From Rhizobium ecuadorense (GTDB lineage: Bacteria > Pseudomonadota > Alphaproteobacteria > Rhizobiales > Rhizobiaceae), in contig NZ_LFIO01001796.1 of assembly GCF_001187535.1 (NCBI RefSeq), forward strand, positions 124,001-188,000: a stretch of 64,000 bases of DNA, given 5' to 3'. A program made the translations under genes and the position numbers. The notes under the pieces were generated by a model. That model did no database searches and had not been told where the DNA came from. It saw nothing but the letters and a program-made list of their open reading frames with translations. Positions 8,802-17,765 of the stretch are shown in pieces (positions within the stretch are counted from its first letter, which is position 1; each line of letters opens with the position of its first letter).

Positions 8802-8963
8802 GAACCTTCTCTCCGGTGAAGCGCGATCGTATCGTCAGATTGTGACCGGTTCGGGGGTAATCAATGGCGATGCCGCCGATGTTATCGATCATTACCAAAA
8901 TATAACATTGCGTCCGCTTTTCATTCCCTTTGCCGCCCCGCCCAATCCGCCTATATCGCTTCC

Positions 8964-10877
8964 ATGTTCCTGCGCCCCATCCTTCGCCTGTTCGAAACCT
9001 GGATCGATCCGTTTCGTCCGCGCGCCAATCTTCAGCCGCCGGGCTCGACGCTCGGGTTTGTCTGGTTCTATATCGGCCAGGCGAGGATGCCGTTCATCGC
9101 CATGCTTATTCTCGGCGGCACATCGGCGGCAATCGAGGCGGCGCTTTTCTGGTTCGTCGGTCGACTGGTCGATATCCTCGGCAGTATCACACCCGGCGCC
9201 GGTTGGAGCGGTCTTCTGGCAGCCCATGGCGGCGAGCTGTTCGGCATGCTCGCTCTCATCGGGCTCGTGCGTTTTGTCGTCGCCTTCCTGATCGCGCTCG
9301 TCGATCAGCAGGTGATCACGCCGGGTTTCTATAATCTAGCACGTTGGCAATCTTATCTCCATGTCTCCCGGCAGTCTTTATCGTTCTTCCAGAGCGATTT
9401 CTCCGGACGCATCGTTACCAAGGTCTGGTCGGCCGGGCAGGCCACCGGGGATCTCGTCACCTCGCTGATGGAAAGCGTCTGGTTCGTCGGCATTTATGCG
9501 GTGACGACGCTCGTGCTCGTCGCCCGGCTGGACTTTTCCCTTGCCGCCGTCGTGCTGTTCTGGCTTGGCGCCTTCGGCCTACTTGCCCGCCACTTCGTTC
9601 CCAGGATCCGCCATCATTCCCGCGAAACGGCGGAGGCCGGATCGATGCTGAACGGCCGAATGGTCGATTCCTACAGCAACATGCAGACGCTGAAACTGTT
9701 TGCCCGCGACGAGGAAAGCGACCGCTACATGCGGCAGGGCTTCGATATCTTTCAGGATACGGTGCTGCGCTTCACCCGGTTCATCACCGGCGTCAGGGCT
9801 TCGATGGCGCTTCTCTCCGGCCTGATGATCGTGACGATGGCTGGACTGAGCGTCGATCTCTGGCTGCGCGGCCTGGTCAGCTCGGGTGCGGTGGCATTCT
9901 CGCTGGCACTGGTGCTCAGGCTGAATTTCCTGCTCGGGCGGCTGATGACGCAGTTCAACGGCATCATGCGCAATCTCGGCACCATCCAGAATGCCGCCGA
10001 GCTGATCTCCCAGCCTCTGGGGCTCGTCGATCGGCCGGATGCGAAGAGCCTGCTGATCCGGCAGCCCGGCATCCGCTTCGACAATGTTTCCTTTCGCTAC
10101 GGCAAGGGTCACCTGCCGGTCGTCGAGAATTTCTCCCTGACAATCCATCCGGGCGAAAAGGTCGGGATCGTCGGACGTTCGGGCGCGGGCAAATCGACGC
10201 TGATGAACCTGCTGCTGCGCCTCTATGACATTCAGGACGGCCGCATCCTCATCGACGGCCAGGATATTGCAGCCGTGACGCAGGAATCGCTCAGAATGCA
10301 GATCGGCGTCGTCAGCCAGGATACCTCGCTGCTGCATCGTTCGGTGCGCGACAATATCCTGTTCGGACGGCCGGATGCCGGCGAGGAACGGTTGGTCGAG
10401 GCGGCCAGGCGCGCCGAAGCCATCGACTTCATCGAACGCCTGCAGGATCAGCAGGGCCGCAGAGGTTTCGATGCGCATGTCGGCGAACGCGGTGTCAAAC
10501 TCTCAGGCGGGCAGCGGCAGCGCATTGCCATTGCCCGGGTCATGCTGAAGGACGCCCCGATCCTCGTTCTCGACGAAGCCACGTCAGCGCTCGATTCGGA
10601 AGTGGAGGAAGCGATCCAGTCCAATCTCCATCGGATCATGGAAGGCAAGACGGTGCTTGCGATCGCCCATCGGCTGTCGACGATCGCGGCACTCGACCGG
10701 CTGATCGTCGTCGATCTCGGCCGGATCATCGAGGAGGGCAGCCATGATCAACTGCTTCGCCGCGGCGGGCTCTATGCCGAACTCTGGGCACGCCAGTCCG
10801 GCGGCTTCCTCGCGGCGGACGAGGATGCGGGCTCAAGGGTCGATGGTGAATTCCGCCATCAGGCCAAAATGATTTGA
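8964..10877 (+). CDS. ABC exporter, fused permease-ATPase half transporter (second of two)
   Basis: Protein of 637 residues with the same design as the gene at 6012: about six membrane segments, then an ATPase with GRSGAGKST, VVSQDTSLLHRS, LSGGQRQR, ILVLDEATSALDSE and AHRLS. Both NBDs are complete, so neither partner is obviously degenerate. Close similarity and shared orientation indicate an old tandem duplication now separated by a toxin-antitoxin module. Its last 45 bases overlap the 3' end of the convergent EEP gene. Substrate unknown. Confidence 0.93.
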   Translation: MFLRPILRLFETWIDPFRPRANLQPPGSTLGFVWFYIGQARMPFIAMLILGGTSAAIEAALFWFVGRLVDILGSITPGAGWSGLLAAHGGELFGMLALIGLVRFVVAFLIALVDQQVITPGFYNLARWQSYLHVSRQSLSFFQSDFSGRIVTKVWSAGQATGDLVTSLMESVWFVGIYAVTTLVLVARLDFSLAAVVLFWLGAFGLLARHFVPRIRHHSRETAEAGSMLNGRMVDSYSNMQTLKLFARDEESDRYMRQGFDIFQDTVLRFTRFITGVRASMALLSGLMIVTMAGLSVDLWLRGLVSSGAVAFSLALVLRLNFLLGRLMTQFNGIMRNLGTIQNAAELISQPLGLVDRPDAKSLLIRQPGIRFDNVSFRYGKGHLPVVENFSLTIHPGEKVGIVGRSGAGKSTLMNLLLRLYDIQDGRILIDGQDIAAVTQESLRMQIGVVSQDTSLLHRSVRDNILFGRPDAGEERLVEAARRAEAIDFIERLQDQQGRRGFDAHVGERGVKLSGGQRQRIAIARVMLKDAPILVLDEATSALDSEVEEAIQSNLHRIMEGKTVLAIAHRLSTIAALDRLIVVDLGRIIEEGSHDQLLRRGGLYAELWARQSGGFLAADEDAGSRVDGEFRHQAKMI

Positions 10878-11765
10878 TCCGAAGCTTGTCTCGATGCGGC
10901 GGACCGATTTCAGCCGCAGAGGCGCCCGGCTGAAGACGTGATCGATCGGAATGCCGAAGGCGCCTGCCGCGATCGGCCATGTCGCCGGCTCCAGCGAGAC
11001 CGTGCCCAAGCCTTGGCTGCGCATGAGATACTGCACGTCGGGCGCCAGAATCGACGTGTTGAAATCACCGGCAAGGACGAGCGGGCCCGGCAGGGACGGA
11101 ATAATCTCGGCGAGATCCTCGATTTCTAGGCCGTGGAATTCGTCGTAATAGGGCTTGGTCAGGTGCGCGGCGAGGAAATTGACCTTCTGCCCGCCGAAAT
11201 CGATCGTCGAGATCGTCAGCCGGTTGCGCCAGAGCAGCCCGAGATTGCGGATGCGGGGTTCGATGAGCGGGCGCTTCGACAGCACCAGCGTATCGCATTC
11301 CTGCATGCCGACGCCGCAGCCGATGTAATAGGGATAGGTCTTCAACAGCCGCGGCAGGTCCGACAGCAGCGGCTCGGCCTCCAGGATGCTGACGACGTCG
11401 GCGCCTGAGGCGATCGCCATGTCGGCGATATCGGCGCCGTTGGCGAAATTGTCATTCTCGATATTGAAGGACATCAGCTTGAAGAGGGCCGGGCGGCTCT
11501 CTTCGACGGCCGGCTCGACGAATTCGCGCATCATCACGACGCCGTGGACGGCAAGAACGACGGCTACGCCGAGCGTCAGCAGCGCATACCAGTGGCGTTT
11601 GACGAGAAGGGCTGCGACGGAAGCGGCTGCCGCGGCGACCGCCAGATGGACCTGGAAGCTGTAAAAGAAGGAAAGCAGATAGAAATCGGTGACATACCGC
11701 AGCGAGACAATGGCGAGGACGAGGGTTGTGAGAACGCTGAATACGCAAAAAATCGTGTCTCTCAT
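10833..11765 (-). CDS. Membrane-anchored endonuclease/exonuclease/phosphatase-family protein
   Basis: Protein of 310 residues. The first 85 carry three hydrophobic segments; the rest is an EEP (DNase I-like) domain with LMSFNIEND near residue 95, an acidic ILEAEP, LAAHLTKP, the DFN motif (LAGDFNTS) and the terminal SNHFGL His motif. Members include nucleases, phospholipases and inositol phosphatases, so the substrate is open. The membrane anchor suggests a periplasmic or membrane-surface hydrolase. Its 3' end overlaps that of the convergent ABC gene by 45 bases. Confidence 0.85.
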   Translation of the reverse strand: MRDTIFCVFSVLTTLVLAIVSLRYVTDFYLLSFFYSFQVHLAVAAAAASVAALLVKRHWYALLTLGVAVVLAVHGVVMMREFVEPAVEESRPALFKLMSFNIENDNFANGADIADMAIASGADVVSILEAEPLLSDLPRLLKTYPYYIGCGVGMQECDTLVLSKRPLIEPRIRNLGLLWRNRLTISTIDFGGQKVNFLAAHLTKPYYDEFHGLEIEDLAEIIPSLPGPLVLAGDFNTSILAPDVQYLMRSQGLGTVSLEPATWPIAAGAFGIPIDHVFSRAPLRLKSVRRIETSFGSNHFGLMAEFTIDP

Positions 11766-12050
11766 CCGCTCCGGTCCGGCTCGCTGGCGTGGCTGCGATT
11801 GCGCCTATCACGGCGGCTTTTTTGTTGCAATGCAACATAAAGGTAAGCTCGTATTTGCCTTAAAAAATTCATCCGAAATTCCCGCGACATTGTGCCCTCA
11901 TCCCCTTGCCAAGGCTGGACATAATTTGCGATCAAGCTTAGAACGCGCCGGATTGCCGGGGAATCTATGGCCGAATTGTGTCCAGATCGATTCGCCGGCA
12001 GAGGGGGCAGGGCGGAATTCCGCTATAATTGCGCAGAGGATGGTTAGGCC

Positions 12051-12629
12051 GTGAGCGAACACGTAACGACAAGCGAGGCTTCAGCAGAGCCTACTCGCCG
12101 TGATTTCCTTTATCTCACCACTGGAATGGCGGGTGCTGTCGGCGCCGTCGCGGTTGCCTGGCCGTTCATCGACCAGATGCGCCCGGATGCGTCGACGCTG
12201 GCTCTGGCTTCCATCGAAGTCGATGTCGCGAGCCTCGAGCCCGGTATGTCGCTGACGGTGAAGTGGCGCGGCAAGCCGATCTTCATTCGCAACCGTACGC
12301 CTGAGGAAGTGAAGGCAGCCGCCGATGTTCCGCTGGCCGATCTCAAGGACCCGGTCGCCCGCAATGCCAATCTGCCGCCCGAGGCTCAGGCAACGGGCGT
12401 CGATCGTTCAGGCGGCAAGGACAAGGAAAACTGGATCGTCATGATTGGCACCTGCACCCATCTCGGTTGTGTGCCGCTCGGCCAGGCCGGCGAATATAAT
12501 GGTTGGTTCTGTCCCTGCCATGGCTCGGTTTATGATACGGCCGGCCGCATCCGTAAGGGTCCTGCGCCGCAGAATCTGGCGATTCCGACCTTTTCATTTA
12601 TATCCGATACCAAGATCAAGATCGGTTGA
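12051..12629 (+). CDS. petA: Ubiquinol-cytochrome c reductase, Rieske iron-sulfur subunit
   Basis: Protein of 192 residues, first gene of the bc1 operon. The start is GTG at 12051, preceded by AGAGGA. An N-terminal TRRDFLYL motif followed by a hydrophobic segment is the Tat-type signal anchor of Rieske proteins. The 2Fe-2S ligands are in CTHLGC and CPCHGS. The subunit transfers electrons from ubiquinol to cytochrome c1 in the cytoplasmic membrane. The 285 bases upstream, between it and the divergent EEP gene, should hold the operon promoter, though I could not define one convincingly. Confidence 0.97.
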   Translation: MSEHVTTSEASAEPTRRDFLYLTTGMAGAVGAVAVAWPFIDQMRPDASTLALASIEVDVASLEPGMSLTVKWRGKPIFIRNRTPEEVKAAADVPLADLKDPVARNANLPPEAQATGVDRSGGKDKENWIVMIGTCTHLGCVPLGQAGEYNGWFCPCHGSVYDTAGRIRKGPAPQNLAIPTFSFISDTKIKIG

Positions 12630-12643
12630 GGGGAGACTGATTA

Positions 12644-13924
12644 ATGAGTGGCCATTCCAGCTACGAGCCATCAACCGGCCTTGAGAAATGGGTCGATGCG
12701 CGCCTGCCTTTGCCGCGCATGGTCTATGACAGCTTCATTGCATATCCGGTTCCCAGGAACCTGAACTATGCCTATACGTTCGGTGCCATGCTCGCCGTCA
12801 TGCTGATCGTACAGATCCTGACAGGCGTCACGCTCGCCATGCATTATGCCGCCGACACGTCGCTGGCTTTCAACTCTGTTGAAAAGATCATGCGCGACGT
12901 CAACCACGGCTGGCTGCTGCGCTATATGCATGCCAACGGCGCCTCCTTCTTCTTCGTGGCCGTTTACCTGCACATTGCCCGCGGCCTCTATTACGGTTCC
13001 TACAAGGCGCCGCGCGAAATTCTCTGGATCCTCGGCGTCGTCATCTACCTCCTGATGATGGCGACCGGCTTCATGGGCTATGTTCTGCCCTGGGGTCAGA
13101 TGTCCTTCTGGGGCGCGACCGTCATCACCGGCTTCTTCTCAGCCTTCCCGCTGGTCGGCGAATGGATCCAGCAGTTCCTGCTTGGCGGCTTCGCCGTCGA
13201 TCAGCCGACGCTGAACCGCTTCTTTTCGCTGCATTACCTGCTGCCCTTCATGATTGCCGGCGTCGTCGTCCTGCACATCTGGGCGCTGCACGTCACCGGC
13301 CAGACGAACCCGACCGGTATCGAGGTCAAGACCAAGACGGACACCGTGCGCTTCACGCCGTATGCGACGATGAAGGATGCGCTCGGCGTCTCCGTCTTCC
13401 TGCTGGTCTATGCCTATTTCGTCTTCTACCTGCCGAACTTCCTCGGCCATGCCGACAACTACATTCCGGCAGACCCGCTGAAGACGCCGGCCCACATCGT
13501 TCCGGAATGGTACTTCCTGCCGTTCTACGCGATGCTGCGTTCGATCACCTTCAACGTCGGCCCGATCGATTCCAAACTCGGCGGCGTGCTCGTCATGTTC
13601 GGCGCGATCATCGTGCTGTTCTTCCTGCCTTGGCTCGATACCTCTAAGGTCCGCTCGGCCGTCTACCGTCCCTGGTACAAGCTGTTCTACTGGCTGTTCG
13701 TGATCAATGCGATCATCCTCGGCTGGCTCGGCTCGCAGCCCGCGGAAGGCCTGTTCACCACGATTTCGCAGATCTGCACGCTCCTCTACTTCGCTTTCTT
13801 CCTGGTCGCGATGCCAGTTCTCGGCCTTGTCGAGACACCGCGGCGCATCCCGAACTCGATCACCGAAGCGGTGCTCGAAAAGCGCAACAAGACAGCAGCA
13901 GCCAGTGCTGCGGCCAATGCGTAA
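12644..13924 (+). CDS. petB: Cytochrome b subunit of the bc1 complex
   Basis: Protein of 426 residues with eight or more membrane segments. Recognisable features are the heme-ligating His pairs, the Qo-site motif PEWYFLPFYAMLR, and GYVLPWGQMSFWGATVITGFFSAFP between segments in the alphaproteobacterial form (broken here only by description). It carries both b hemes and both quinone sites. It starts 14 bases after petA and is followed by petC after 25 bases, in one operon. Confidence 0.97.
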   Translation: MSGHSSYEPSTGLEKWVDARLPLPRMVYDSFIAYPVPRNLNYAYTFGAMLAVMLIVQILTGVTLAMHYAADTSLAFNSVEKIMRDVNHGWLLRYMHANGASFFFVAVYLHIARGLYYGSYKAPREILWILGVVIYLLMMATGFMGYVLPWGQMSFWGATVITGFFSAFPLVGEWIQQFLLGGFAVDQPTLNRFFSLHYLLPFMIAGVVVLHIWALHVTGQTNPTGIEVKTKTDTVRFTPYATMKDALGVSVFLLVYAYFVFYLPNFLGHADNYIPADPLKTPAHIVPEWYFLPFYAMLRSITFNVGPIDSKLGGVLVMFGAIIVLFFLPWLDTSKVRSAVYRPWYKLFYWLFVINAIILGWLGSQPAEGLFTTISQICTLLYFAFFLVAMPVLGLVETPRRIPNSITEAVLEKRNKTAAASAAANA

Positions 13925-13949
13925 GCGCGCGACGGAAGGAAACAGAAAT

Positions 13950-14834
13950 ATGAAAACGCTTGTTGCAAGCATTCTTCCGCTCGCAGTCGCTGCCCTTCTG
14001 GGCAGCGCCGCCTTCGCCGAGGAAGCCACGCCCGCCAATGGCGCGGCGCCCGCCCATCACGAGGAAGGTGCGACGCCGCACTATCCGCTGAAGGAGCCCA
14101 AGGAGGAAGAGTGGAGTTTTGCCGGTCCGTTCGGCCATTACGACAAGGCTCAGCTTCAGCGCGGCCTCAAGGTCTACACCGAAGTCTGTTCCGCCTGCCA
14201 TTCGATGAACCTCGTGCCTTTCCGAATGCTCGACGAGCTCGGCTACAACGAGGCGCAGGTGAAGGCTTTCGCCGCGAACTACGAGGTCCAGGACGGGCCG
14301 AATGCGGCCGGCGAGATGTTTACCCGCAAGGCAGTCCCCTCCGATCACTTCCCGGCGCCTTTCGCCAATGCGGAGGCGGCCGCCGCTTCCAACAACGGCG
14401 CGGCTCCGCCTGACTTTTCGCTGATCGCCAAGGCCCGCGAAGTCGAGCGCGGCTTCCCGCGTTTCGTCTTTGACATCTTCACGCAGTATCAGGAGAACGG
14501 TCCGGATTATATCCACGCACTGTTGACCGGCTATGAAGAGCCGCCGGCCGGTTTCCAGGTGCCGCAGGGCGGGCATTACAACCCTTATTTCCATGCTGCC
14601 GCCGTCCTCGCCATGCCGAAGCCGCTCTCCGACGGCCAAGTGACCTATGACGATGGCGCGCCGCAGACCGTTGACCAGTATTCCAAGGACGTCTCTTCCT
14701 TCCTGATGTGGGCCGCCGAGCCGCATCTCGAAGAGCGCAAGCGGACTGGCTTCATGGTCATGATCTTCCTGGCGATCTTCACGGTGCTGATCTACCTGAC
14801 GAAGCGCTCGGTCTACGCCAACAAGGAACACTGA
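13950..14834 (+). CDS. petC: Cytochrome c1 subunit of the bc1 complex
   Basis: Protein of 294 residues. An N-terminal signal peptide (MKTLVASILPLAVAALLGSAAFA) has a cleavage site after AFA; the single c-type heme motif is CSACH near residue 80, a Met ligand is available downstream, and a C-terminal hydrophobic anchor is followed by TKRSVYANKEH. It accepts electrons from the Rieske centre and passes them to soluble or membrane cytochrome c. The start at 13950 has GGAAGGA upstream. A strong terminator follows 20 bases later. Confidence 0.96.
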   Translation: MKTLVASILPLAVAALLGSAAFAEEATPANGAAPAHHEEGATPHYPLKEPKEEEWSFAGPFGHYDKAQLQRGLKVYTEVCSACHSMNLVPFRMLDELGYNEAQVKAFAANYEVQDGPNAAGEMFTRKAVPSDHFPAPFANAEAAAASNNGAAPPDFSLIAKAREVERGFPRFVFDIFTQYQENGPDYIHALLTGYEEPPAGFQVPQGGHYNPYFHAAAVLAMPKPLSDGQVTYDDGAPQTVDQYSKDVSSFLMWAAEPHLEERKRTGFMVMIFLAIFTVLIYLTKRSVYANKEH

Positions 14835-14853
14835 ACGTTCCCGATCAACATTC

Positions 14854-14879
14854 AAAAGGCGGCTTCGGCCGCCTTTTTT
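14854..14879 (+). terminator. Intrinsic terminator of petABC
   Basis: Perfect 10-bp arms (14854-14863 and 14868-14877) with a stable TTCG tetraloop, running into TTTTTT. It lies 20 bases after the petC stop and separates the bc1 operon from apt. Confidence 0.9.
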
Positions 14880-14946
14880 GTTGGTTCCGCCCCGGGCAAT
14901 TGATAGGGTGCCGCCGATTTAAAGCGCTCGCAGATATGGACTTTCC

Positions 14947-15492
14947 ATGGACAAGAATATGACTTCGGAGCTTGCCGCCAGCATCCGCTCCATTCCAGAC
15001 TATCCCAAGCCCGGCATCATCTTCCGCGACATCACCACGCTGCTCGGTAACCCCCGCGCTTTCCGCCGGGCGGTCGATGAACTTGTGCAGCCCTATGCCG
15101 GGACGAAGATCGACAAGATCGCCGGCATGGAGGCACGCGGCTTCATCCTCGGCGGCGCGGTGGCGCACCAGCTTTCCTCCGGCTTCGTACCGATCCGCAA
15201 GAAGGGCAAGCTGCCGCACGATACGGTGCGCATCGCCTACAGCCTGGAATATGGCGTCGACGAGATGGAGATGCATCGCGACGCGGTGCAGCCCGGCGAA
15301 AAGGTGATCCTGGTGGACGACCTGATCGCCACCGGCGGTACTGCCGTGGGTGCGACCAAGCTGCTGCGCCAGATCGGCGCCGAGGTGGTCGGCGCCTGTT
15401 TCGTTATCGATCTGCCGGACCTTGGCGGCCGCAAGAAGCTGGAAGAGCTCGGCGTCGTCGTGCACACGCTGGTCGAATTCTCCGGCCACTGA
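14947..15492 (+). CDS. apt: Adenine phosphoribosyltransferase
   Basis: Protein of 181 residues, normal for Apt, which makes AMP from adenine and PRPP in purine salvage. The PRPP-binding motif is VILVDDLIATGGTA near residue 120; the family segments PDYPKPGIIFRDITTLL, KIAGMEARGFILGG and FVPIRKKGKLP are present. An internal start (MTSELAAS, four codons later) is an alternative. It lies downstream of the petABC terminator and is probably transcribed from its own promoter. Confidence 0.96.
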   Translation: MDKNMTSELAASIRSIPDYPKPGIIFRDITTLLGNPRAFRRAVDELVQPYAGTKIDKIAGMEARGFILGGAVAHQLSSGFVPIRKKGKLPHDTVRIAYSLEYGVDEMEMHRDAVQPGEKVILVDDLIATGGTAVGATKLLRQIGAEVVGACFVIDLPDLGGRKKLEELGVVVHTLVEFSGH

Positions 15493-15516
15493 GTCCGTAG
15501 ACATTCCCCAGCAGCG

Positions 15517-15984
15517 TCAGTCGAATTCGAGCACGCCGCTTTCGAAGCGCATGACGGCTTCGCCGTTCTGATTGATGCCTTCGCAGAGAATGGTGTTGAG
15601 GTGCCAGCCCGGCCGCGACGCGAGCGGCCGGCTGGAGAGGAGGGCGACGGAATAGGTCACGACGTCGCCCGGGAAGATCGGCCGCAGCCATTGCAGTTTC
15701 TGAAAGCCCGGCGAGGGGCCGAGGTTCGGCGCCTTCAGGCCCCTTTGGGCGAGGGCGACGCTCTGGCTTTTCCAGAAGGCGAGGAACGTCCGCATCCAGG
15801 CGGCGGTGGTGTGCCAGCCCGACGCACAAAGACCGCCGAAGAGGGTGTCCTTGGCGGCTTCTTTATCGACATGAAAACGCTGCGGATCGTGACGTCTGGC
15901 GAAGCGGATGATGTTTTCCTCGGTGAAAGTGTAGCTGCCGATCTCGGCCTTCTCGCCGACGGCGTAAAGCTCGGACATTCTCAT
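15517..15984 (-). CDS. MaoC-family hot-dog hydratase (second of a pair)
   Basis: Protein of 155 residues with a single hot-dog domain. The (R)-hydratase motif is recognisable as DPQRFHVDKEAA then GGLCASGWHT. Family members hydrate enoyl-CoA or act as beta-hydroxyacyl dehydratases. It overlaps the upstream MaoC gene by four bases (ATGA), so the two are co-translated and probably form a heterodimer or the two halves of one hydratase. The true substrate is unknown. Confidence 0.85.
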   Translation of the reverse strand: MRMSELYAVGEKAEIGSYTFTEENIIRFARRHDPQRFHVDKEAAKDTLFGGLCASGWHTTAAWMRTFLAFWKSQSVALAQRGLKAPNLGPSPGFQKLQWLRPIFPGDVVTYSVALLSSRPLASRPGWHLNTILCEGINQNGEAVMRFESGVLEFD

Positions 15985-16469
15985 GCCAATACCTCCGGGC
16001 TCGTGCCGATCCCCGGCGCGAGGCGCATGCGGATCATGACCGAATTTTCCGAGAGACAGACGAGCTCGCCGCGCTGATTTTCCACCTCGTGGCGGAACTT
16101 GGCGATTCCGATGCCGGGGCGCGAGCGCATCGGCCGGGCTTCAAGCACGGTCGAGTGACCCTGCAATGTATCGCCTGAAAGCACCGGCTTTCGCCATTCC
16201 ATCAGGTCGATACCCGGCGCACCCTCGCAGAGCGCGTTCAGGATGTAACTGTCGGCCATCATGCGCATGAGCATCGCGGACGTATGCCAGCCGGAGGCGG
16301 CGAGACCGCCGAGAATGCTGGCGCGGCCGGCAGCCTCGTCGAGATGCATCGGCTGCGGGTCGAATTCCGCTGCAAACTCGATGATCTCCTCGGCGAGCAC
16401 CAGCTTCGGGCCGAGGGCGAAGCGTCGACCGGGCTCAAAATCCTCGAAGGAAAGCTTTTCTGCCGACAT
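15981..16469 (-). CDS. MaoC-family hot-dog hydratase (first of a pair)
   Basis: Protein of 162 residues containing the hydratase 2 motif FDPQPMHLDEAAGR followed by GGLAASGWHTSAMLMR. It is paralogous to the next gene, whose start overlaps its stop. Hot-dog hydratases of this type act on enoyl-CoA thioesters in fatty-acid or polyester metabolism. The pair lies convergent to apt, with no other lipid genes near, so no pathway can be assigned. Confidence 0.85.
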   Translation of the reverse strand: MSAEKLSFEDFEPGRRFALGPKLVLAEEIIEFAAEFDPQPMHLDEAAGRASILGGLAASGWHTSAMLMRMMADSYILNALCEGAPGIDLMEWRKPVLSGDTLQGHSTVLEARPMRSRPGIGIAKFRHEVENQRGELVCLSENSVMIRMRLAPGIGTSPEVLA

Positions 16470-16498
16470 TCGCTTCTCCCGCCATATGCAGCGCCTGG

Positions 16499-16612
16499 AA
16501 CAGGATTCAGATTTTAGGCCGGATCAGCCTAAAATCTGAATCCTGTTCTACATTAAAGAGTTAGAGCATGATGTCGCCCGAAAACCGCTCACATTTTTCG
16601 GCATCATGCTCT
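16499..16612. repeat. RIME-type two-palindrome repeat (copy 1)
   Basis: Two adjacent palindromes: 21-bp perfect arms at 16499-16519 and 16527-16547, then a second with arms AGAGCATGATG (16563-16573) and CATCATGCTCT (16602-16612) enclosing CCGAAAA/TTTTCGG. The second half is nearly identical to the copy at 61507-61556. The organisation and length match the rhizobial intergenic mosaic element RIME1. This is the only copy in the window not abutting a stop codon: it lies between the MaoC start and the membrane-protein start. Confidence 0.85.
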
Positions 16613-16666
16613 ATTGCTTACAATAGCATCCGCGTGGGCTCAATGATTCCGGGGAGATAAACCGGT

Positions 16667-17746
16667 ATGACGGAACTAAGGTCTATACTCGAGGAGGCAG
16701 TGCGCCAGGACCTGATTTCGTCAGAGGCGGGCGGGCGGCTCTTGCCGTTCTTGAGCGAGCGCGGCGTTGCTGTCGTCGAAGAGCCGGCAACGAGCGCCGA
16801 GGGGCGGGCCTGGTCGGATACCGAGACACCGCGCTTCGTGCGCGGGTTCCACGACGTGCTGATCACCATCGGAGTCATCGTGGCGCTTTGCGGCCTCTGG
16901 GGGCTTGCCGCACTTTATGCTGTGCTGCCTGCCATCATCGTGCTTTCGGAAATACTGGTGTACCGCCAGCGTCTCGCTTTGCCGGCCGTCAGCCTGACGA
17001 TCGCGCTGTTCTGCTGGACAGGATTGTTGATGTCCCATTTCTTCCCGCCGTGGACGCCGACCTCCCAATCCTTCGGAGCGGAGGCGACGCAGTTCGTCGC
17101 CGGCTTCCCGATGCTTCTCGGCGTCTATTACGTCCGCTACCGCGTGCCGCTGTCGCTGGCGCTCTCTATCATGTCGGCGCTTGCTTTCGTCCTCACCCTG
17201 CTTTTGCGGCTGGTGCAATGGGCAAGCGGCAATCCGGCGTTTTTCCTCGATCATCCCGCCGTGCTGGCGCTGGTTTCCCTGATCTGCGCGCTCGGACTGT
17301 TTGCGATGGCGCTTTTTTTCGATCTCGGCGACCGGCTGCGGCGGACGACGCGTTCGGATATTGCCTTCTGGCTGCATCTCGGGGCGGCGCCGGCGCTGCT
17401 CTACAGCACCGTTTCCCTGCTGTCTTTAGGGGCAGACGTCCGTATCCTCGACGTCGCGAACATGTCGGCGCGGACACCCGTGGTCGTCGCGACGGTGACG
17501 GCGCTGATGCTGATCGGTCTCGTCATCGACCGGCGCGCCTTCGTGACATCTGGGCTGCTGTCGCTCGGCGTCGCGATCTTCAGCGTCGTCAGGCGGGGAA
17601 ACGCTACGGTCGACACCTACATCTTCACAACGCTGATCGTTGTCGGCGCGATCGTATTGATCATCGGCACCGGCTGGATGCCGCTTCGGCGGCTGGTGCT
17701 CAGGGCACTGCCGCCGGCAATCGCAAACAGGCTGCCGCCAGGTTGA
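16667..17746 (+). CDS. Polytopic membrane protein, DUF2157-like
   Basis: Protein of 359 residues. The first 35 are a soluble helical segment (LEEAVRQDLISSEAGGRLLPFL) that resembles the N-terminus of DUF2157 membrane proteins; the remainder has about nine or ten hydrophobic segments. No catalytic motif or transport signature is visible. It is convergent with ychF, ending 19 bases from its stop. Function unknown; an inner-membrane location is the only firm inference. Confidence 0.7.
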   Translation: MTELRSILEEAVRQDLISSEAGGRLLPFLSERGVAVVEEPATSAEGRAWSDTETPRFVRGFHDVLITIGVIVALCGLWGLAALYAVLPAIIVLSEILVYRQRLALPAVSLTIALFCWTGLLMSHFFPPWTPTSQSFGAEATQFVAGFPMLLGVYYVRYRVPLSLALSIMSALAFVLTLLLRLVQWASGNPAFFLDHPAVLALVSLICALGLFAMALFFDLGDRLRRTTRSDIAFWLHLGAAPALLYSTVSLLSLGADVRILDVANMSARTPVVVATVTALMLIGLVIDRRAFVTSGLLSLGVAIFSVVRRGNATVDTYIFTTLIVVGAIVLIIGTGWMPLRRLVLRALPPAIANRLPPG

Positions 17747-17765
17747 GGCGGCAGCGCTCCTTTAT

